In this document: one piece after another, positions 7,670 through 15,781 of the stretch
Position numbering within the stretch: position 1 is the stretch's first letter
How the letters are laid out: the number at the start of each line of letters is the position of its first letter
Position numbers and translations under genes: made by a program
Notes under the pieces: generated by a model
Databases searched by the model: none
Told to the model about the DNA's origin: nothing
The model's input: only the letters and a program-made list of their open reading frames with translations
From: Nitrospirota bacterium
GTDB taxonomy: Bacteria > Nitrospirota > Nitrospiria > Nitrospirales > UBA8639
Direction of reading: 5' to 3'
DNA: 27,797 bases
Assembly: GCA_020348185.1 (NCBI GenBank)
Contig: CP070743.1
Span: 1,273,879-1,301,675, forward strand

Positions 7670-9616
7670 ATGTTAAGCCGGACAGGTGAGTCATTTTTTT
7701 GGATAGGACGCTATATTGAACGAGCGGAATATACCGCACGCTTTACGGACGTCCACTATCACCTCTTGACCGAAATCGCCGATCAGGATGAACAGATCAA
7801 CACCTGGAAACAATATTTGGATGGAACCGGCGAATATCCATTGTTCACTAAACTATATGATGAGGTCAGCACGGCATCTGTTTTGGAATTTTTAACTATA
7901 TCCCCCTACAATCCCAATTCCTTGGTCAATCTCATTTCCGCAGCGCGAAATAACGCCCGAGGCATTCAGGATCAGATATCAAGCGAAATCTGGTATTTCC
8001 TCAATGATTTTTATCTGAGCCTCAATAAAAAGTCGGACAGGGATTTTTGGGCCGATACGCACAATTTTCTGCGTTATTTGTGCCATACCTCGTATACCCT
8101 TGATGGGGTGTTTGGCAGCACGATGACTCACGATGAGGGGTGGAATTTTTATCGCCTGGGGAAAAATGTGGAGCGGGGGAGCCGGACGGCCCGATTACTT
8201 GACCAGCCGATTCTCAGTCAACCGGCTACCGAGACCAGGGGCATTTCTGAATATCACCGATGCCTGGCCATTCTAAAGGCCGCCAGTGCGCTGGAGGCCT
8301 ATCGAAAATTTTATTCAGCCGAACTCGTTCCCCGAAAAATTGTTCAGTTCTTGCTCTTCCATAATAAATTTCCCCGGTCGGTTCGATTTACGACAACACT
8401 GAACCGGCGTTTGTTGGAACGGTTATCGAGCCCGAATCGCCGACCCGAAACCAGACAGGCAGAACGTCTGGCTGGCCAACTGGCAGCCGATCTCGAATTC
8501 GGAAGTTTAGAAGAGGTGTACAAAACGGGGCTGTCAGAATTTCTAAGCCAGGTGATTACCCAACTTGATCAGGTCACCAACAAGGTTGGGAAAGCTTTTT
8601 TCGGTGCTTCCGGGTATTCCGAGCTACCGACTCCTGAGGCTGCTCCTCTCCTTAGGCCGCTGATTCACTCGTTTGAGCCGGTTCAGCGAGTGGTCAAAGC
8701 CATTCTGTTAGCTCGCCACCAATTTCATTACAAATATACCGCCCCCATATCCCAAGTCACCACCATCGTTCGGTTGGCTCCCCCACAACATTATGGAATG
8801 CAACGGCGGCTTGATTTACGATGGCATGTGGACCCCCCGGCCGATTATCGTCATTTCACCGATGCTTTCGGCAATATGGTCTGGCAACTGGATCATCCCC
8901 ATATCGAAAAAGAAATTGCCTGCACCGTTGAAATGCGAATTGAGACCCAGGCGAAATATCAACAAGATCAGGTTTTAGCCCCTCAAGGGGTCACTCCCCA
9001 GGAATTGGATTGTGCGGTCAAGCCGACCGAACTGTCCCAATTGACGAAGCTCGTGGATAACTCGGATTCCCTCTATCAAATTGTTCGTCGGGCAAAGGGG
9101 CGAGGCTTGTCTCCTCTTGAGTTAACCACTTCATTGATGAATCAAGTCTATGCGCACATGCGCTATGAGCCAGGTGAAACACATGTGGGCACCACCGCCT
9201 CTCAAGCGTTTGCCCTGGGGGTTGGCGTGTGTCAGGATTATGCCCATATCTTCTTATCCTTGTGTCGCCAAGTGGGACTGCCGGCCCGGTATGTGTCCGG
9301 GTATCTTCCCGGTGAAGGCCAAATGCACGCATGGGTGGAAGTGTTGTTGCCCTTAGGGGCTAAAGAAATGCCCACCTGGATGGCCTTCGATCCGACGCAC
9401 CATTGCCGGTGTGATGAACGGTATATCACAGTGGCGGTCGGTCGGGACTATCAAGACGTGGCTCCCACCAGCGGACACTATTCCGGAGAGTCATCCAATC
9501 AACTCCAAACCACCGTGGCCGTTGTGGTCGAGAGTCAGGGAGTCGGTGAGTACTGGCAGAGCCCCCAATTGATGCTTCAGGAAACCAGCCCCTCCGATCA
9601 TGGCCAGGAGCAGTAA
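7670..9616 (+). CDS. Alpha-E domain / transglutaminase-like cysteine protease fusion
   Basis: The 648-residue protein joins two parts that are often separate genes. Residues 1 to about 315 are an alpha-helical alpha-E (DUF403) domain, starting MLSRTGESFFWIGRYIERAE. About 349-425 is the beta-rich N-terminal domain of bacterial transglutaminases (HQFHYKYTAPISQV). About 510-580 is the transglutaminase core with a full catalytic triad: C521 (GVCQDYAH), H553 (QMHAWVEV) and D574 (AFDPTHH). It is probably a peptidase or amide-transfer enzyme. ATG 7670 begins 1 bp after the ATP-grasp stop with GGAG 9 nt before it, so translation is probably coupled; the longer ORF from 7625 overlaps the upstream gene and adds no domain. 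There is no signal peptide. The pairing suggests that one enzyme makes and the other trims or processes a peptide-like product, which is inference from gene order. Confidence 0.92.
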   Translation: MLSRTGESFFWIGRYIERAEYTARFTDVHYHLLTEIADQDEQINTWKQYLDGTGEYPLFTKLYDEVSTASVLEFLTISPYNPNSLVNLISAARNNARGIQDQISSEIWYFLNDFYLSLNKKSDRDFWADTHNFLRYLCHTSYTLDGVFGSTMTHDEGWNFYRLGKNVERGSRTARLLDQPILSQPATETRGISEYHRCLAILKAASALEAYRKFYSAELVPRKIVQFLLFHNKFPRSVRFTTTLNRRLLERLSSPNRRPETRQAERLAGQLAADLEFGSLEEVYKTGLSEFLSQVITQLDQVTNKVGKAFFGASGYSELPTPEAAPLLRPLIHSFEPVQRVVKAILLARHQFHYKYTAPISQVTTIVRLAPPQHYGMQRRLDLRWHVDPPADYRHFTDAFGNMVWQLDHPHIEKEIACTVEMRIETQAKYQQDQVLAPQGVTPQELDCAVKPTELSQLTKLVDNSDSLYQIVRRAKGRGLSPLELTTSLMNQVYAHMRYEPGETHVGTTASQAFALGVGVCQDYAHIFLSLCRQVGLPARYVSGYLPGEGQMHAWVEVLLPLGAKEMPTWMAFDPTHHCRCDERYITVAVGRDYQDVAPTSGHYSGESSNQLQTTVAVVVESQGVGEYWQSPQLMLQETSPSDHGQEQ

Positions 9617-9711
9617 TTTCTCCCGTTCAGCTATATTCAGGATTCTAACCCTTTGCCACTGAATCGGAATAAACCTGCATGTGTTTTTTTCCGGTGGGAG
9701 AAGTGAGGTTC

Positions 9712-11094
9712 TTAGCGGCTGCTGGAATCAGCGAGAATCTGGTGTCTTGAAGGAATTTGCGTCAGGATAAGTGACCGGGCCTGATGGACTCCCGGGAGGC
9801 CGGCTCCCGTTGCATAGACAAGCCCTTTACGGCTTTTTCCTAACAACAAACGTCCTCGTTCCTGTCCTCTCATATCTGTAGCCCTGATTTCTACTGTCGG
9901 GGAGTCGAGCCCGTAACGTCCTAGAGTTGTCTCCTCCTTAGCCACCCGAAATTCGGCTGGCAAATCAACCACCCTGCTCACGAAGAGCCGGACCACATCC
10001 TGGTTGAGTATCTGGGATATGTCGTCTTCAATGACCCATTCACCGCTTTGATGAACGAGCGTATAAGACTCGGCTGGTGTTTTCACGGCAAGGATGGCTA
10101 ATTCCTGTTTCTCCATGCCGAGCAACCGTTTATCTCGTAGTTTGAAAATGTCTTTCGTTAAGCCAGCGACGATGTCAGGAGCAATGCGGTAGAGCGGATT
10201 TTCATTTTTTGTCATCGCATAGGTGTCCTGAACATCCGGCGATTGGAAAAAACTCACGGTGTGGTCGCGATTCCTCGCATGAACGGTGGCTCTGACTGTT
10301 GGTGCCCCTAGCTTTTTGAAGAGTTCTTCCTTTTCCGACTGGGAATCAACAAAGCCCTGAGCTTGTAATCCTTCTAGGTCTCTCAGTAACAGCCCCACAG
10401 TCGTGCGATCAGCGGGTCCTTTCATTGGGGAGCGAAAGCTCCAATTTGGAGAAAGACCATGAGCGCCGGGTTGGCGGATGAGGATCAACGTTTCATCCCC
10501 GCGATCGATTTGAAATTTTTCAGCTTGCGCGGTATCAAAGGACAGAATCTCTTTTTTTCTAAATGTATGGAGGGATTTGTTGGCAAAGGTGAGGGGATTC
10601 AGCGTTGTCAGAATGATGATGTTGTCCGAATGCTTGCGTGCGTACAGTGTTGAGGAAAGAGGAGCGCGATTTCCCAAGTCAATCATTTCTGATGTCCCTC
10701 CGGCCGTGATGGTGAGGATCATATGAGGTGGCGTAAGACCATATTGATCGTCGTCTTGATCTTTATCCTCCCCCTCTTGTTGGATCACGCGTTGAATCTT
10801 TCCGATCGTTAAAGCTCGAAGGATTTTTCGCACTTCACGCGAGTCCGCCGGCGCGATAATCGGCTGGGTGATGTGCCAGCGGTTCTTGTCATCTCTCATC
10901 AAAATAATTTCCTCCTCTCGGGTTTTCATGGTGAGGTGGGAAATCGCGCGATCATCAAAGGGAATCAATCGCCTCTCTTCTTGTGTCTGTTGTAAGGCTT
11001 CCTGAGACTGGGGCAGATCGACAAAATACACATACGCCCCCAGGCCACCTAGAATGAGAGCAAGAACGAGGGTTATTCGAACGGGATTGGCCAT
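9712..11094 (-). CDS. DUF4340 membrane-anchored protein of a Gld-type ABC system
   Basis: The 460-residue protein has one N-terminal membrane segment (about 5-25), followed by a large periplasmic part with repeated W-x-I-x-x-P type beta motifs (RWHITQPIIAPAD, WSFRSPMKGPAD, WVIEDDISQI). This is the pattern of DUF4340 proteins. They regularly follow GldG-like genes and are thought to belong to the same envelope complex, but no biochemical role is known. The ATG lies 1 bp after the stop of the upstream gene, so translation is coupled. It is the last gene of the cassette and converges on the transglutaminase gene with a 95-bp gap that shows no clear terminator. Confidence 0.85.
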   Translation of the reverse strand: MANPVRITLVLALILGGLGAYVYFVDLPQSQEALQQTQEERRLIPFDDRAISHLTMKTREEEIILMRDDKNRWHITQPIIAPADSREVRKILRALTIGKIQRVIQQEGEDKDQDDDQYGLTPPHMILTITAGGTSEMIDLGNRAPLSSTLYARKHSDNIIILTTLNPLTFANKSLHTFRKKEILSFDTAQAEKFQIDRGDETLILIRQPGAHGLSPNWSFRSPMKGPADRTTVGLLLRDLEGLQAQGFVDSQSEKEELFKKLGAPTVRATVHARNRDHTVSFFQSPDVQDTYAMTKNENPLYRIAPDIVAGLTKDIFKLRDKRLLGMEKQELAILAVKTPAESYTLVHQSGEWVIEDDISQILNQDVVRLFVSRVVDLPAEFRVAKEETTLGRYGLDSPTVEIRATDMRGQERGRLLLGKSRKGLVYATGAGLPGVHQARSLILTQIPSRHQILADSSSR

Positions 11095-11095
11095 G

Positions 11096-12625
11096 TTAAA
11101 GACGACGGCGCTTTCGCCAGACTGAGTAACCTAAAAATAAGGTAAAGCCCGGCAAAAATAGGACTTGAAAAAATAAGAGTGCCTGCTCTTGTGAAGGGTT
11201 GGGCACAAATGGGCGAAAAGCCGGTTCCTTTGGAGGGATGGAGACAAGTTGGTCTTCTTTGGCCAACCAGGCGATGGTTTTCAAGAAGAAATCGGTATTC
11301 CCTGGATAGTTCAGATAGGCGTTGCTGGCAAATGCAGAATTACCTACGATGACAATGGCTGGATCTTGATCAGGTTTTTCTGATGGCGTTTTGAGCGTTA
11401 GGGCTCCGGCAATGGTCAAGGGGCCTTCAACATCTTCTTCCGGGTTTAATTTCGGAACCGTATCTGTCAGGTTTGATTCCGCCCAACTTTCAGGTGAGGA
11501 TTCAGCAAGAGAAACAAATTCCCAATCGGGTGCTTGCTCCGGCTGAAATTCAATGTATCGGGAAACAGGGAAAAGGATCGGGACCGTGAAGTCTTCTGTA
11601 ATATCGTGAGTGGTGAAAGTACGAATGAGCAAGGCCGTCGGACTTCCCCGCCCTAAACGATCGCGCTCATCAACGACGATACCCCCTCCTAAAGCAATGC
11701 CCCATTGGGCTACGAACAGATCCAGCACCTCCGTGTTCTGAGGATCCGCAAGCAGCAGCAACCGTCCGCCGGTGTTGACAAAGCGGGTCATGCGAGTTTG
11801 CACTTCTGGGGAGATGGGGTGTTGTGGTGAGGCCAAGATGAGGACTTCCGTGTTTTCAGGCAAAGTGTCTTCCCCTGAGAGAGAGCGGGTATCAACTTGA
11901 TATCCCTGCTTCATTAACAGATCTCTAGCTCGAAAAAAGCCTGGGGGTTGTTGATCCAATACACTTCTTTCACCGTGGCCGGACAAAAAGACCAGTTGCT
12001 TTTTGCTGTCCCTGGTGACCCGGAGTAAGGCATTGGTCATTTCAGCCTCTGACGCTTGGGTCAGATAGACTTTTTGGTCTGCACTTTCCAACACGGCCGT
12101 GTCGATGCGTGTAATACCATAGGTACGGGCCAGATCCGGTTTGCGATCGGGATCAATAAATTCTACAGAAACTTTTGGAGATTCGGTGGAGTAGGTAATT
12201 AGAAGGTCCCGAAAGGCTCGAAAGGCGGGGCTGCCTTGATGAGCAAATACCTTGATGGCGACGTCACGTGGTATTTCCCGCAAAACCTGATAGGTTTGGC
12301 GGGCTAATGTAAAATATTGAGTTTCTGAATAATCCCATTGGGGAGCATGGCGGGCCGCCAGAAAATTGACAATCACCACAATTGCGGTGGCAAGAATAAA
12401 TCCGAGAATGCTGGTTGCCCCTAATCGAGTGGAACGCCGGCCAGAATAGGCTTTAAGCGATTTGAAGTGCGCAGACAAGTAGATTCCCAGGCACAGGAGT
12501 GCAAGAACTGACAGGACGGTGCCAATCCATTCAGCCCCGGGAACGAAAAGAGGTATAAGGAGACCAATGACGGCAAGGACTCCCCCTACGATACCTAGTG
12601 CGGAAAACAGGCGAGTTAATTCCAT
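11096..12625 (-). CDS. GldG-like ABC transporter auxiliary protein
   Basis: In this 509-residue protein, membrane segments lie at about 8-30, 35-52 and 70-90. A large periplasmic domain begins WDYSETQYFTLARQTYQVL, the typical start of the GldG/ABC-auxiliary domain. It contains a substrate-binding-like fold (VFLSGHGERSVLDQ, LLLLADPQ). A C-terminal membrane helix ends WRKRRRL. GldG works with a GldA ATPase and a GldF permease in gliding Bacteroidetes, but similar cassettes are widespread in non-gliding bacteria with unknown substrates. The start overlaps the permease stop by 10 bp, showing one operon. No gliding genes (gldK-N, sprA) are in the window, so motility is not implied. Confidence 0.88.
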   Translation of the reverse strand: MELTRLFSALGIVGGVLAVIGLLIPLFVPGAEWIGTVLSVLALLCLGIYLSAHFKSLKAYSGRRSTRLGATSILGFILATAIVVIVNFLAARHAPQWDYSETQYFTLARQTYQVLREIPRDVAIKVFAHQGSPAFRAFRDLLITYSTESPKVSVEFIDPDRKPDLARTYGITRIDTAVLESADQKVYLTQASEAEMTNALLRVTRDSKKQLVFLSGHGERSVLDQQPPGFFRARDLLMKQGYQVDTRSLSGEDTLPENTEVLILASPQHPISPEVQTRMTRFVNTGGRLLLLADPQNTEVLDLFVAQWGIALGGGIVVDERDRLGRGSPTALLIRTFTTHDITEDFTVPILFPVSRYIEFQPEQAPDWEFVSLAESSPESWAESNLTDTVPKLNPEEDVEGPLTIAGALTLKTPSEKPDQDPAIVIVGNSAFASNAYLNYPGNTDFFLKTIAWLAKEDQLVSIPPKEPAFRPFVPNPSQEQALLFFQVLFLPGFTLFLGYSVWRKRRRL

Positions 12626-13386
12626 CGATGAGCGTCAACGACTTGATGGGCCGCAAACCACATGAGGGCCATTCCTGAAAGGTAATAGATCAGGTCTTTC
12701 ACATGGACGAGTCCACGGACTAAGCGGTCATAATGTTCAATAAAGGAGATATAGGAAAACACGTGGCCGATTGGCGTGTCGCCAAGGGTCGAGCCGAAGG
12801 CTCCTAACAACCATAATAATAAAATTACGCCAAAACTCAGAAACGCGGCAATGATTTGATTTTCCGTTAGGGCTGACGCGACGAGTCCGATCGCTAGCAT
12901 AAATGCTCCTTGAAGGAGAAGCGCGAGGTACCCCGTGAACACGGGGTGCCAATCGAAGCTCACATACGCGGATAGAACCATGGGAACTAATGCGGTGAGC
13001 GTAAGAAGAATGCAGTAAATGATAACCACGCTCAGGAATTTTGCTGTCACGATTTCATTAATACCGATAGGGGAGGTGAGAAGCAGTTCAAAGGTGCGAA
13101 GTTTCCGCTCTTCCGCGAATAGGCGCATGGTCAACAATGGCAGCACCAGCATTAAAACCAGATTGAGGTTATAAAATACTTTTCTGAAGACCAGATCGTT
13201 GATGTTGATCTGAGCAAAGGTGTCGGTCATTTGCATCATTCTCAAGGCTTGGTTGCTGGCCTCGACGACAGCCCAATAACTCAGCAACCCGAAGATTCCC
13301 AAGAACACGGCACCGACGACGTAGACGATGGGTGAGACAAAAAAGCACCGTAGCTCCTTGGCCACAAGCGTGTGAACGGGTGTCAT
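12616..13386 (-). CDS. ABC-2 type permease, GldF-like
   Basis: The 256-residue permease has six predicted membrane segments. It carries the family features KELRCFFVSPIVYVV at the N-terminus and MRLFAEERKLRTFELLLTSP in the first cytoplasmic loop, the coupling region of ABC-2 permeases. I start it at ATG 13386 because the family begins about ten residues before KEL; an ATG at 13413 adds nine residues. Neither has a good ribosome binding site. The gene is separated from its ATPase partner (13660-14607) by about 270 bp carrying a long inverted repeat, unusual inside such a cassette. Its 3' end overlaps the GldG-like gene. Confidence 0.87.
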   Translation of the reverse strand: MTPVHTLVAKELRCFFVSPIVYVVGAVFLGIFGLLSYWAVVEASNQALRMMQMTDTFAQININDLVFRKVFYNLNLVLMLVLPLLTMRLFAEERKLRTFELLLTSPIGINEIVTAKFLSVVIIYCILLTLTALVPMVLSAYVSFDWHPVFTGYLALLLQGAFMLAIGLVASALTENQIIAAFLSFGVILLLWLLGAFGSTLGDTPIGHVFSYISFIEHYDRLVRGLVHVKDLIYYLSGMALMWFAAHQVVDAHRWN

Positions 13387-13501
13387 GATTGAAAACCCAT
13401 GGTCGAGAGACATATGGCGTGCCCAGTTTTTAGAAACGGGGCACCATCAAAAGTCATGATAGGTTTGCGGCGCAACATCGGTGTGCAGTGAAGAAAATAT
13501 C

Positions 13502-13581
13502 CAATATCCAGCAAGGAATGTCGAATCATGAAGTACGGGGAGGATTTGCCTTCGGCATTCAGTAATCCTTGTTGGATATTG
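13502..13581. repeat. Long imperfect inverted repeat (REP-like) within the ABC operon
   Basis: The left arm (13502-13533, beginning CAATATCCAGCAAGGAAT) and right arm (13550-13581, ending ATCCTTGTTGGATATTG) are inverted copies of 32 bases with a 16-bp loop. Matching is interrupted at about nine positions, but the pattern (CAATATCCA, CAAGGA, GAAT, GAAG) is kept throughout. The element lies between the ABC ATPase and its permease and could form a large mRNA hairpin. The sequence style resembles dispersed ATTC/GATATT palindromic repeats known from several bacterial phyla; family membership is inference. Confidence 0.75.
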
Positions 13582-13659
13582 TTATTAATCCTCAGGCCCC
13601 TCATAAAATGACCCTCTACTGTGCAGAGGATCGCGTCAGGATATGACTAACGACGGAAT

Positions 13660-14607
13660 TCAACTTTTATCCGTTTTGTTGGATGGCGTATTGTGCGTCA
13701 ACCGAATAAACACATCCTCTAATGACAAAGATTGTGACTTCAGTTCAAGAAGCCCGAGCCCATGCTTGACGACGAATTGTGTCAAATCTTCCTGGATATC
13801 GCTGTCAAGACTGGCCTCAACGATAAAGGTATTGGATGATGGGGCTGCGCATACTTCCTGCACCCCCGGTATGGCACGCAACTGGGGCTCCATATCCGGT
13901 AAGGATTGTTTGACTGTCAAACTCAGTTTTTGCGAATGGCGAAGTCGAGCGGATAGTTGTTCGGGGGTGTCGATGGCGGCGATGCGTCCTTGATGAATGA
14001 TAATCACTCTTTGGCATAACGCGGTCGCTTCAGAGAGAATGTGGGTACTGAGGATGATGGTATGTGTCCCAGCCAGACTCTTGATGAGATCACGTATCTC
14101 AATGATTTGATTCGGATCCAATCCCACAGTTGGTTCATCCAATATCAACACCGGCGGGTCATGCAGGATAGCTTGAGCTATTCCGACACGCTGTCGGTAT
14201 CCGCGGGAAAGATGGCCGATGACTCGATGCTGAACATCTACTAAGCCGGTCTGTTCGAGGACCCGGCATTTCCGTTGGGTGAGCAGCTCCGAACTTAGGC
14301 CCTTGAGTCGGCCGACAAATGTGAGATATTCATGAACCGTCAATTCCAAATACAGTGGGGGGCTCTCTGGTAAATAACCGATTCGTTGTTTGACTTGTAT
14401 CGGAGACTCAAAGCAGTCGTACCCGGCAATACGAAGCGTTCCTTCGGTTGGTGGCATATACCCGGTTAACAATCGCATCGTTGTGGTCTTTCCAGCACCA
14501 TTTGGACCGAGAAAGGCGACGATCTCACCTTCCTTCACCGAAAAAGAAATATCCTGAATGGCCGTAATTGGCCCATACTGTTTTGTGACGTGTTGAACTT
14601 CAATCAT
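13660..14607 (-). CDS. ABC transporter ATPase, GldA-like
   Basis: The 315-residue protein is an ABC ATPase with a C-terminal extension. Walker A is GPNGAGKTT (34-42). The signature is LSRGYRQR (133-140), a variant of LSGGQ common in this family. Walker B is LILDEPTVGLD (154-164), and the H-loop histidine lies in LSTHILSE. The Y-G-x-x-x-A-I/L start is typical of ABC-2 exporters, as is the weakly conserved regulatory tail from about 220. It should power the GldF-like permease downstream. ATG 14607 has no evident ribosome binding site and sits inside a palindrome (14605-14621), so translation may be low or regulated. Confidence 0.9.
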   Translation of the reverse strand: MIEVQHVTKQYGPITAIQDISFSVKEGEIVAFLGPNGAGKTTTMRLLTGYMPPTEGTLRIAGYDCFESPIQVKQRIGYLPESPPLYLELTVHEYLTFVGRLKGLSSELLTQRKCRVLEQTGLVDVQHRVIGHLSRGYRQRVGIAQAILHDPPVLILDEPTVGLDPNQIIEIRDLIKSLAGTHTIILSTHILSEATALCQRVIIIHQGRIAAIDTPEQLSARLRHSQKLSLTVKQSLPDMEPQLRAIPGVQEVCAAPSSNTFIVEASLDSDIQEDLTQFVVKHGLGLLELKSQSLSLEDVFIRLTHNTPSNKTDKS

Positions 14608-14621
14608 GTTTTACAAACATG
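14605..14621. promoter_or_regulatory. Palindrome overlapping the ABC ATPase start codon
   Basis: CATGTTT-TAC-AAACATG forms 7-bp arms around a 3-bp centre. On the minus strand the ATPase ATG is in the second arm. It could be an operator or could hide the start codon in mRNA. No matching regulator gene lies nearby. Confidence 0.3.
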
Positions 14622-14646
14622 TGTGAACTTGGGGATTTTTTGGGAA

Positions 14647-14702
14647 TTTCAAGTTTCACATGAAAGCCCTAAGATTCTTCTTTCCTGAAACTCGAAACTC
14701 GG
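14647..14702. repeat. Inverted-repeat element, AGTTTC family (copy 2)
   Basis: TTTCAAGTTTCA (14647-14658) faces TGAAACTCGAAACTCGG (14686-14702). The inner 11 bases pair at 10 positions, with a 27-bp loop. Degenerate GAAAC-CG units continue rightward to about 14725. The ends match those of the element at 2541-2718, but the interior here is far shorter. Confidence 0.55.
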
Positions 14703-14843
14703 AACCAGAAACGCGATACTCAAAACCTGTTGGTTCATGTGAATGAACATCAGAAGAATGAAAAGGAGGGCTGACAGAATCTTACCCATCCCTTCAAAAT
14801 ACCGTCAAGTCGGAGATGAGAGATTCGAAGAAAAAATGATAGA

Positions 14844-14871
14844 TTGACACCCGTTATCAATTATGTATTAT
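14844..14871 (+). promoter_or_regulatory. Consensus sigma70-type promoter upstream of pal
   Basis: TTGACA (14844-14849), a 16-bp spacer and TATTAT (14866-14871) make the best promoter in the window. Transcription would begin near 14878, giving a leader of about 150 nt before pal that includes the small ORF at 14931. Confidence 0.75.
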
Positions 14872-14930
14872 GCATCTATGATGAAAAACGAAAGAAATTG
14901 ATATGAGGAGATCACGAAGGAAAAGGAAAA

Positions 14931-15029
14931 ATGATACAAGTCGATGATAGTGACCACACAAGTATTACGGGGAGAGAGGAGTTGCAACAAACCACTTTTT
15001 GTGCCTTAAAAGAAAGGTGCGACGAATGA
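14931..15029 (+). CDS. Possible 32-residue leader ORF overlapping pal
   Basis: The ORF begins ATG 14931 directly after AAGGAAAAGGAAAA, a plausible ribosome binding site. It encodes 32 residues (starting MIQVDDSDHTSITGREELQQ) and stops at a TGA that overlaps the pal ATG (ATGA). The overlap suggests translational coupling. The peptide has no signal peptide or known motif. It may be a regulatory leader, a true small protein, or chance; codon and conservation tests are needed to decide. Confidence 0.35.
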   Translation: MIQVDDSDHTSITGREELQQTTFCALKERCDE

Positions 15030-15742
15030 AGAGGGGAATCCATCCCAGGGAGACAACTTCTACGCAACTATCTCGAATAAGTTATGGGCTTCTCTCACTG
15101 GTTATTTTGCTGACAATCGGATGTTCGAGCCGCCAGAATATCAACGTAAAAAGTGAGGGCCTTCCGCCTGACCAGAGACGGGGGCAAGCGATGGCAGAAC
15201 CGGAATCCCCGAAATTTATAGATAGCGAGGAAGAAGATCAGATTTCCGAATTTCCATTGCCTGGTGACCAATTGGCCGAGGACAAAACGCCACCTCCTGT
15301 CACACGAGAGTTGAAGGAGGTCTCTCCTCCACCCGATAAGAAAGTTTCCCCAATTGTCGTACCCGTTCCCTTAATAAAAGAGAAACAGGTGGATCTCTCC
15401 AATGTCCCAAGGACAGTAACTGATATATTTTTTGACTATGATCAATATAGGATCCGCCAGGATGCGATCACGGTTCTCGAAGTGAACGCCAAGGTCTTAA
15501 CTCTTAGATATCCAGACAAAAAGGTGGTGATTCAGGGGCACTGTGATGAGCGGGGGACGCGCGAGTATAATCTTATTCTTGGAGAGCGGCGGGCACTCGC
15601 TGTTAAGAATTATCTAATTGACTTAGGGGTGCCTGAGAAAAACATGCAGGTCATTAGTTATGGGAAAGAAAAGCCCTTTTGCATTGAGCATAGTAAAAAA
15701 TGCTGGCAGAAAAACCGTCGCAGCCATTTTGTCATTAATTGA
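15026..15742 (+). CDS. pal: Peptidoglycan-associated lipoprotein Pal (OmpA-like)
   Basis: Pal anchors the outer membrane to peptidoglycan and works with the Tol system. The 238-residue precursor has a signal segment ending LLTIGC with the lipid cysteine at C33; T at position -3 is off the strict lipobox. A long proline/charged linker (about 40-125) follows. The OmpA-like domain (about 130-238) shows IFFDYDQYRIR, IQGHCDERGTREYNLILGERRA, YGKEKP and CWQKNRRSHF, matching the diaminopimelate-binding signature of Pal. I chose ATG 15026 (AAAGG 9 nt upstream) over 14999, because it gives an ordinary signal peptide. No tolB or tolAQR lies alongside, so pal is detached from the usual tol-pal cluster here. 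It has its own promoter. Confidence 0.92.
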   Translation: MKRGIHPRETTSTQLSRISYGLLSLVILLTIGCSSRQNINVKSEGLPPDQRRGQAMAEPESPKFIDSEEEDQISEFPLPGDQLAEDKTPPPVTRELKEVSPPPDKKVSPIVVPVPLIKEKQVDLSNVPRTVTDIFFDYDQYRIRQDAITVLEVNAKVLTLRYPDKKVVIQGHCDERGTREYNLILGERRALAVKNYLIDLGVPEKNMQVISYGKEKPFCIEHSKKCWQKNRRSHFVIN

Positions 15743-15748
15743 AAAACC

Positions 15749-15781
15749 TTGAGGAGTGTTATCCCTTCCTAATAACCTCAA
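15749..15781 (+). terminator. Possible weak terminator after pal
   Basis: TTGAG...GTTAT with ATAAC...CTCAA can form a two-part stem with a bulge, starting 7 bp past the pal stop. It is followed only by a pyrimidine-rich stretch (TTCTCTCTC), not a clear T-run. Confidence 0.35.

Larger units (their letters stand above)
14608..14930. other. 323-bp divergent gap between the ABC operon and pal
   Basis: It contains the second AGTTTC-type repeat (14647-14702), a short inverted repeat GTTCA-N6-TGAAC (14733-14748) and the consensus promoter facing pal (14844-14871). A promoter for the minus-strand ABC operon is expected here but was not identified. I see no supported gene in this gap. Confidence 0.55.

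Noticed and set aside
9610..9711. Terminator between the convergent transglutaminase and DUF4340 genes
   Set aside because: TTCTCCC/GGGAGAA arms exist but enclose about 70 bp, and an ATTCAG/CTGAAT stem has an 18-nt loop; neither has the form of an intrinsic terminator.
13502..13581. CRISPR-like repeat
   Set aside because: It is a single inverted pair, not regularly spaced direct repeats with unique spacers.
9712..14607. Gliding motility locus
   Set aside because: Only the ABC part of the Gld system is present, and this cassette is common in non-gliding bacteria.
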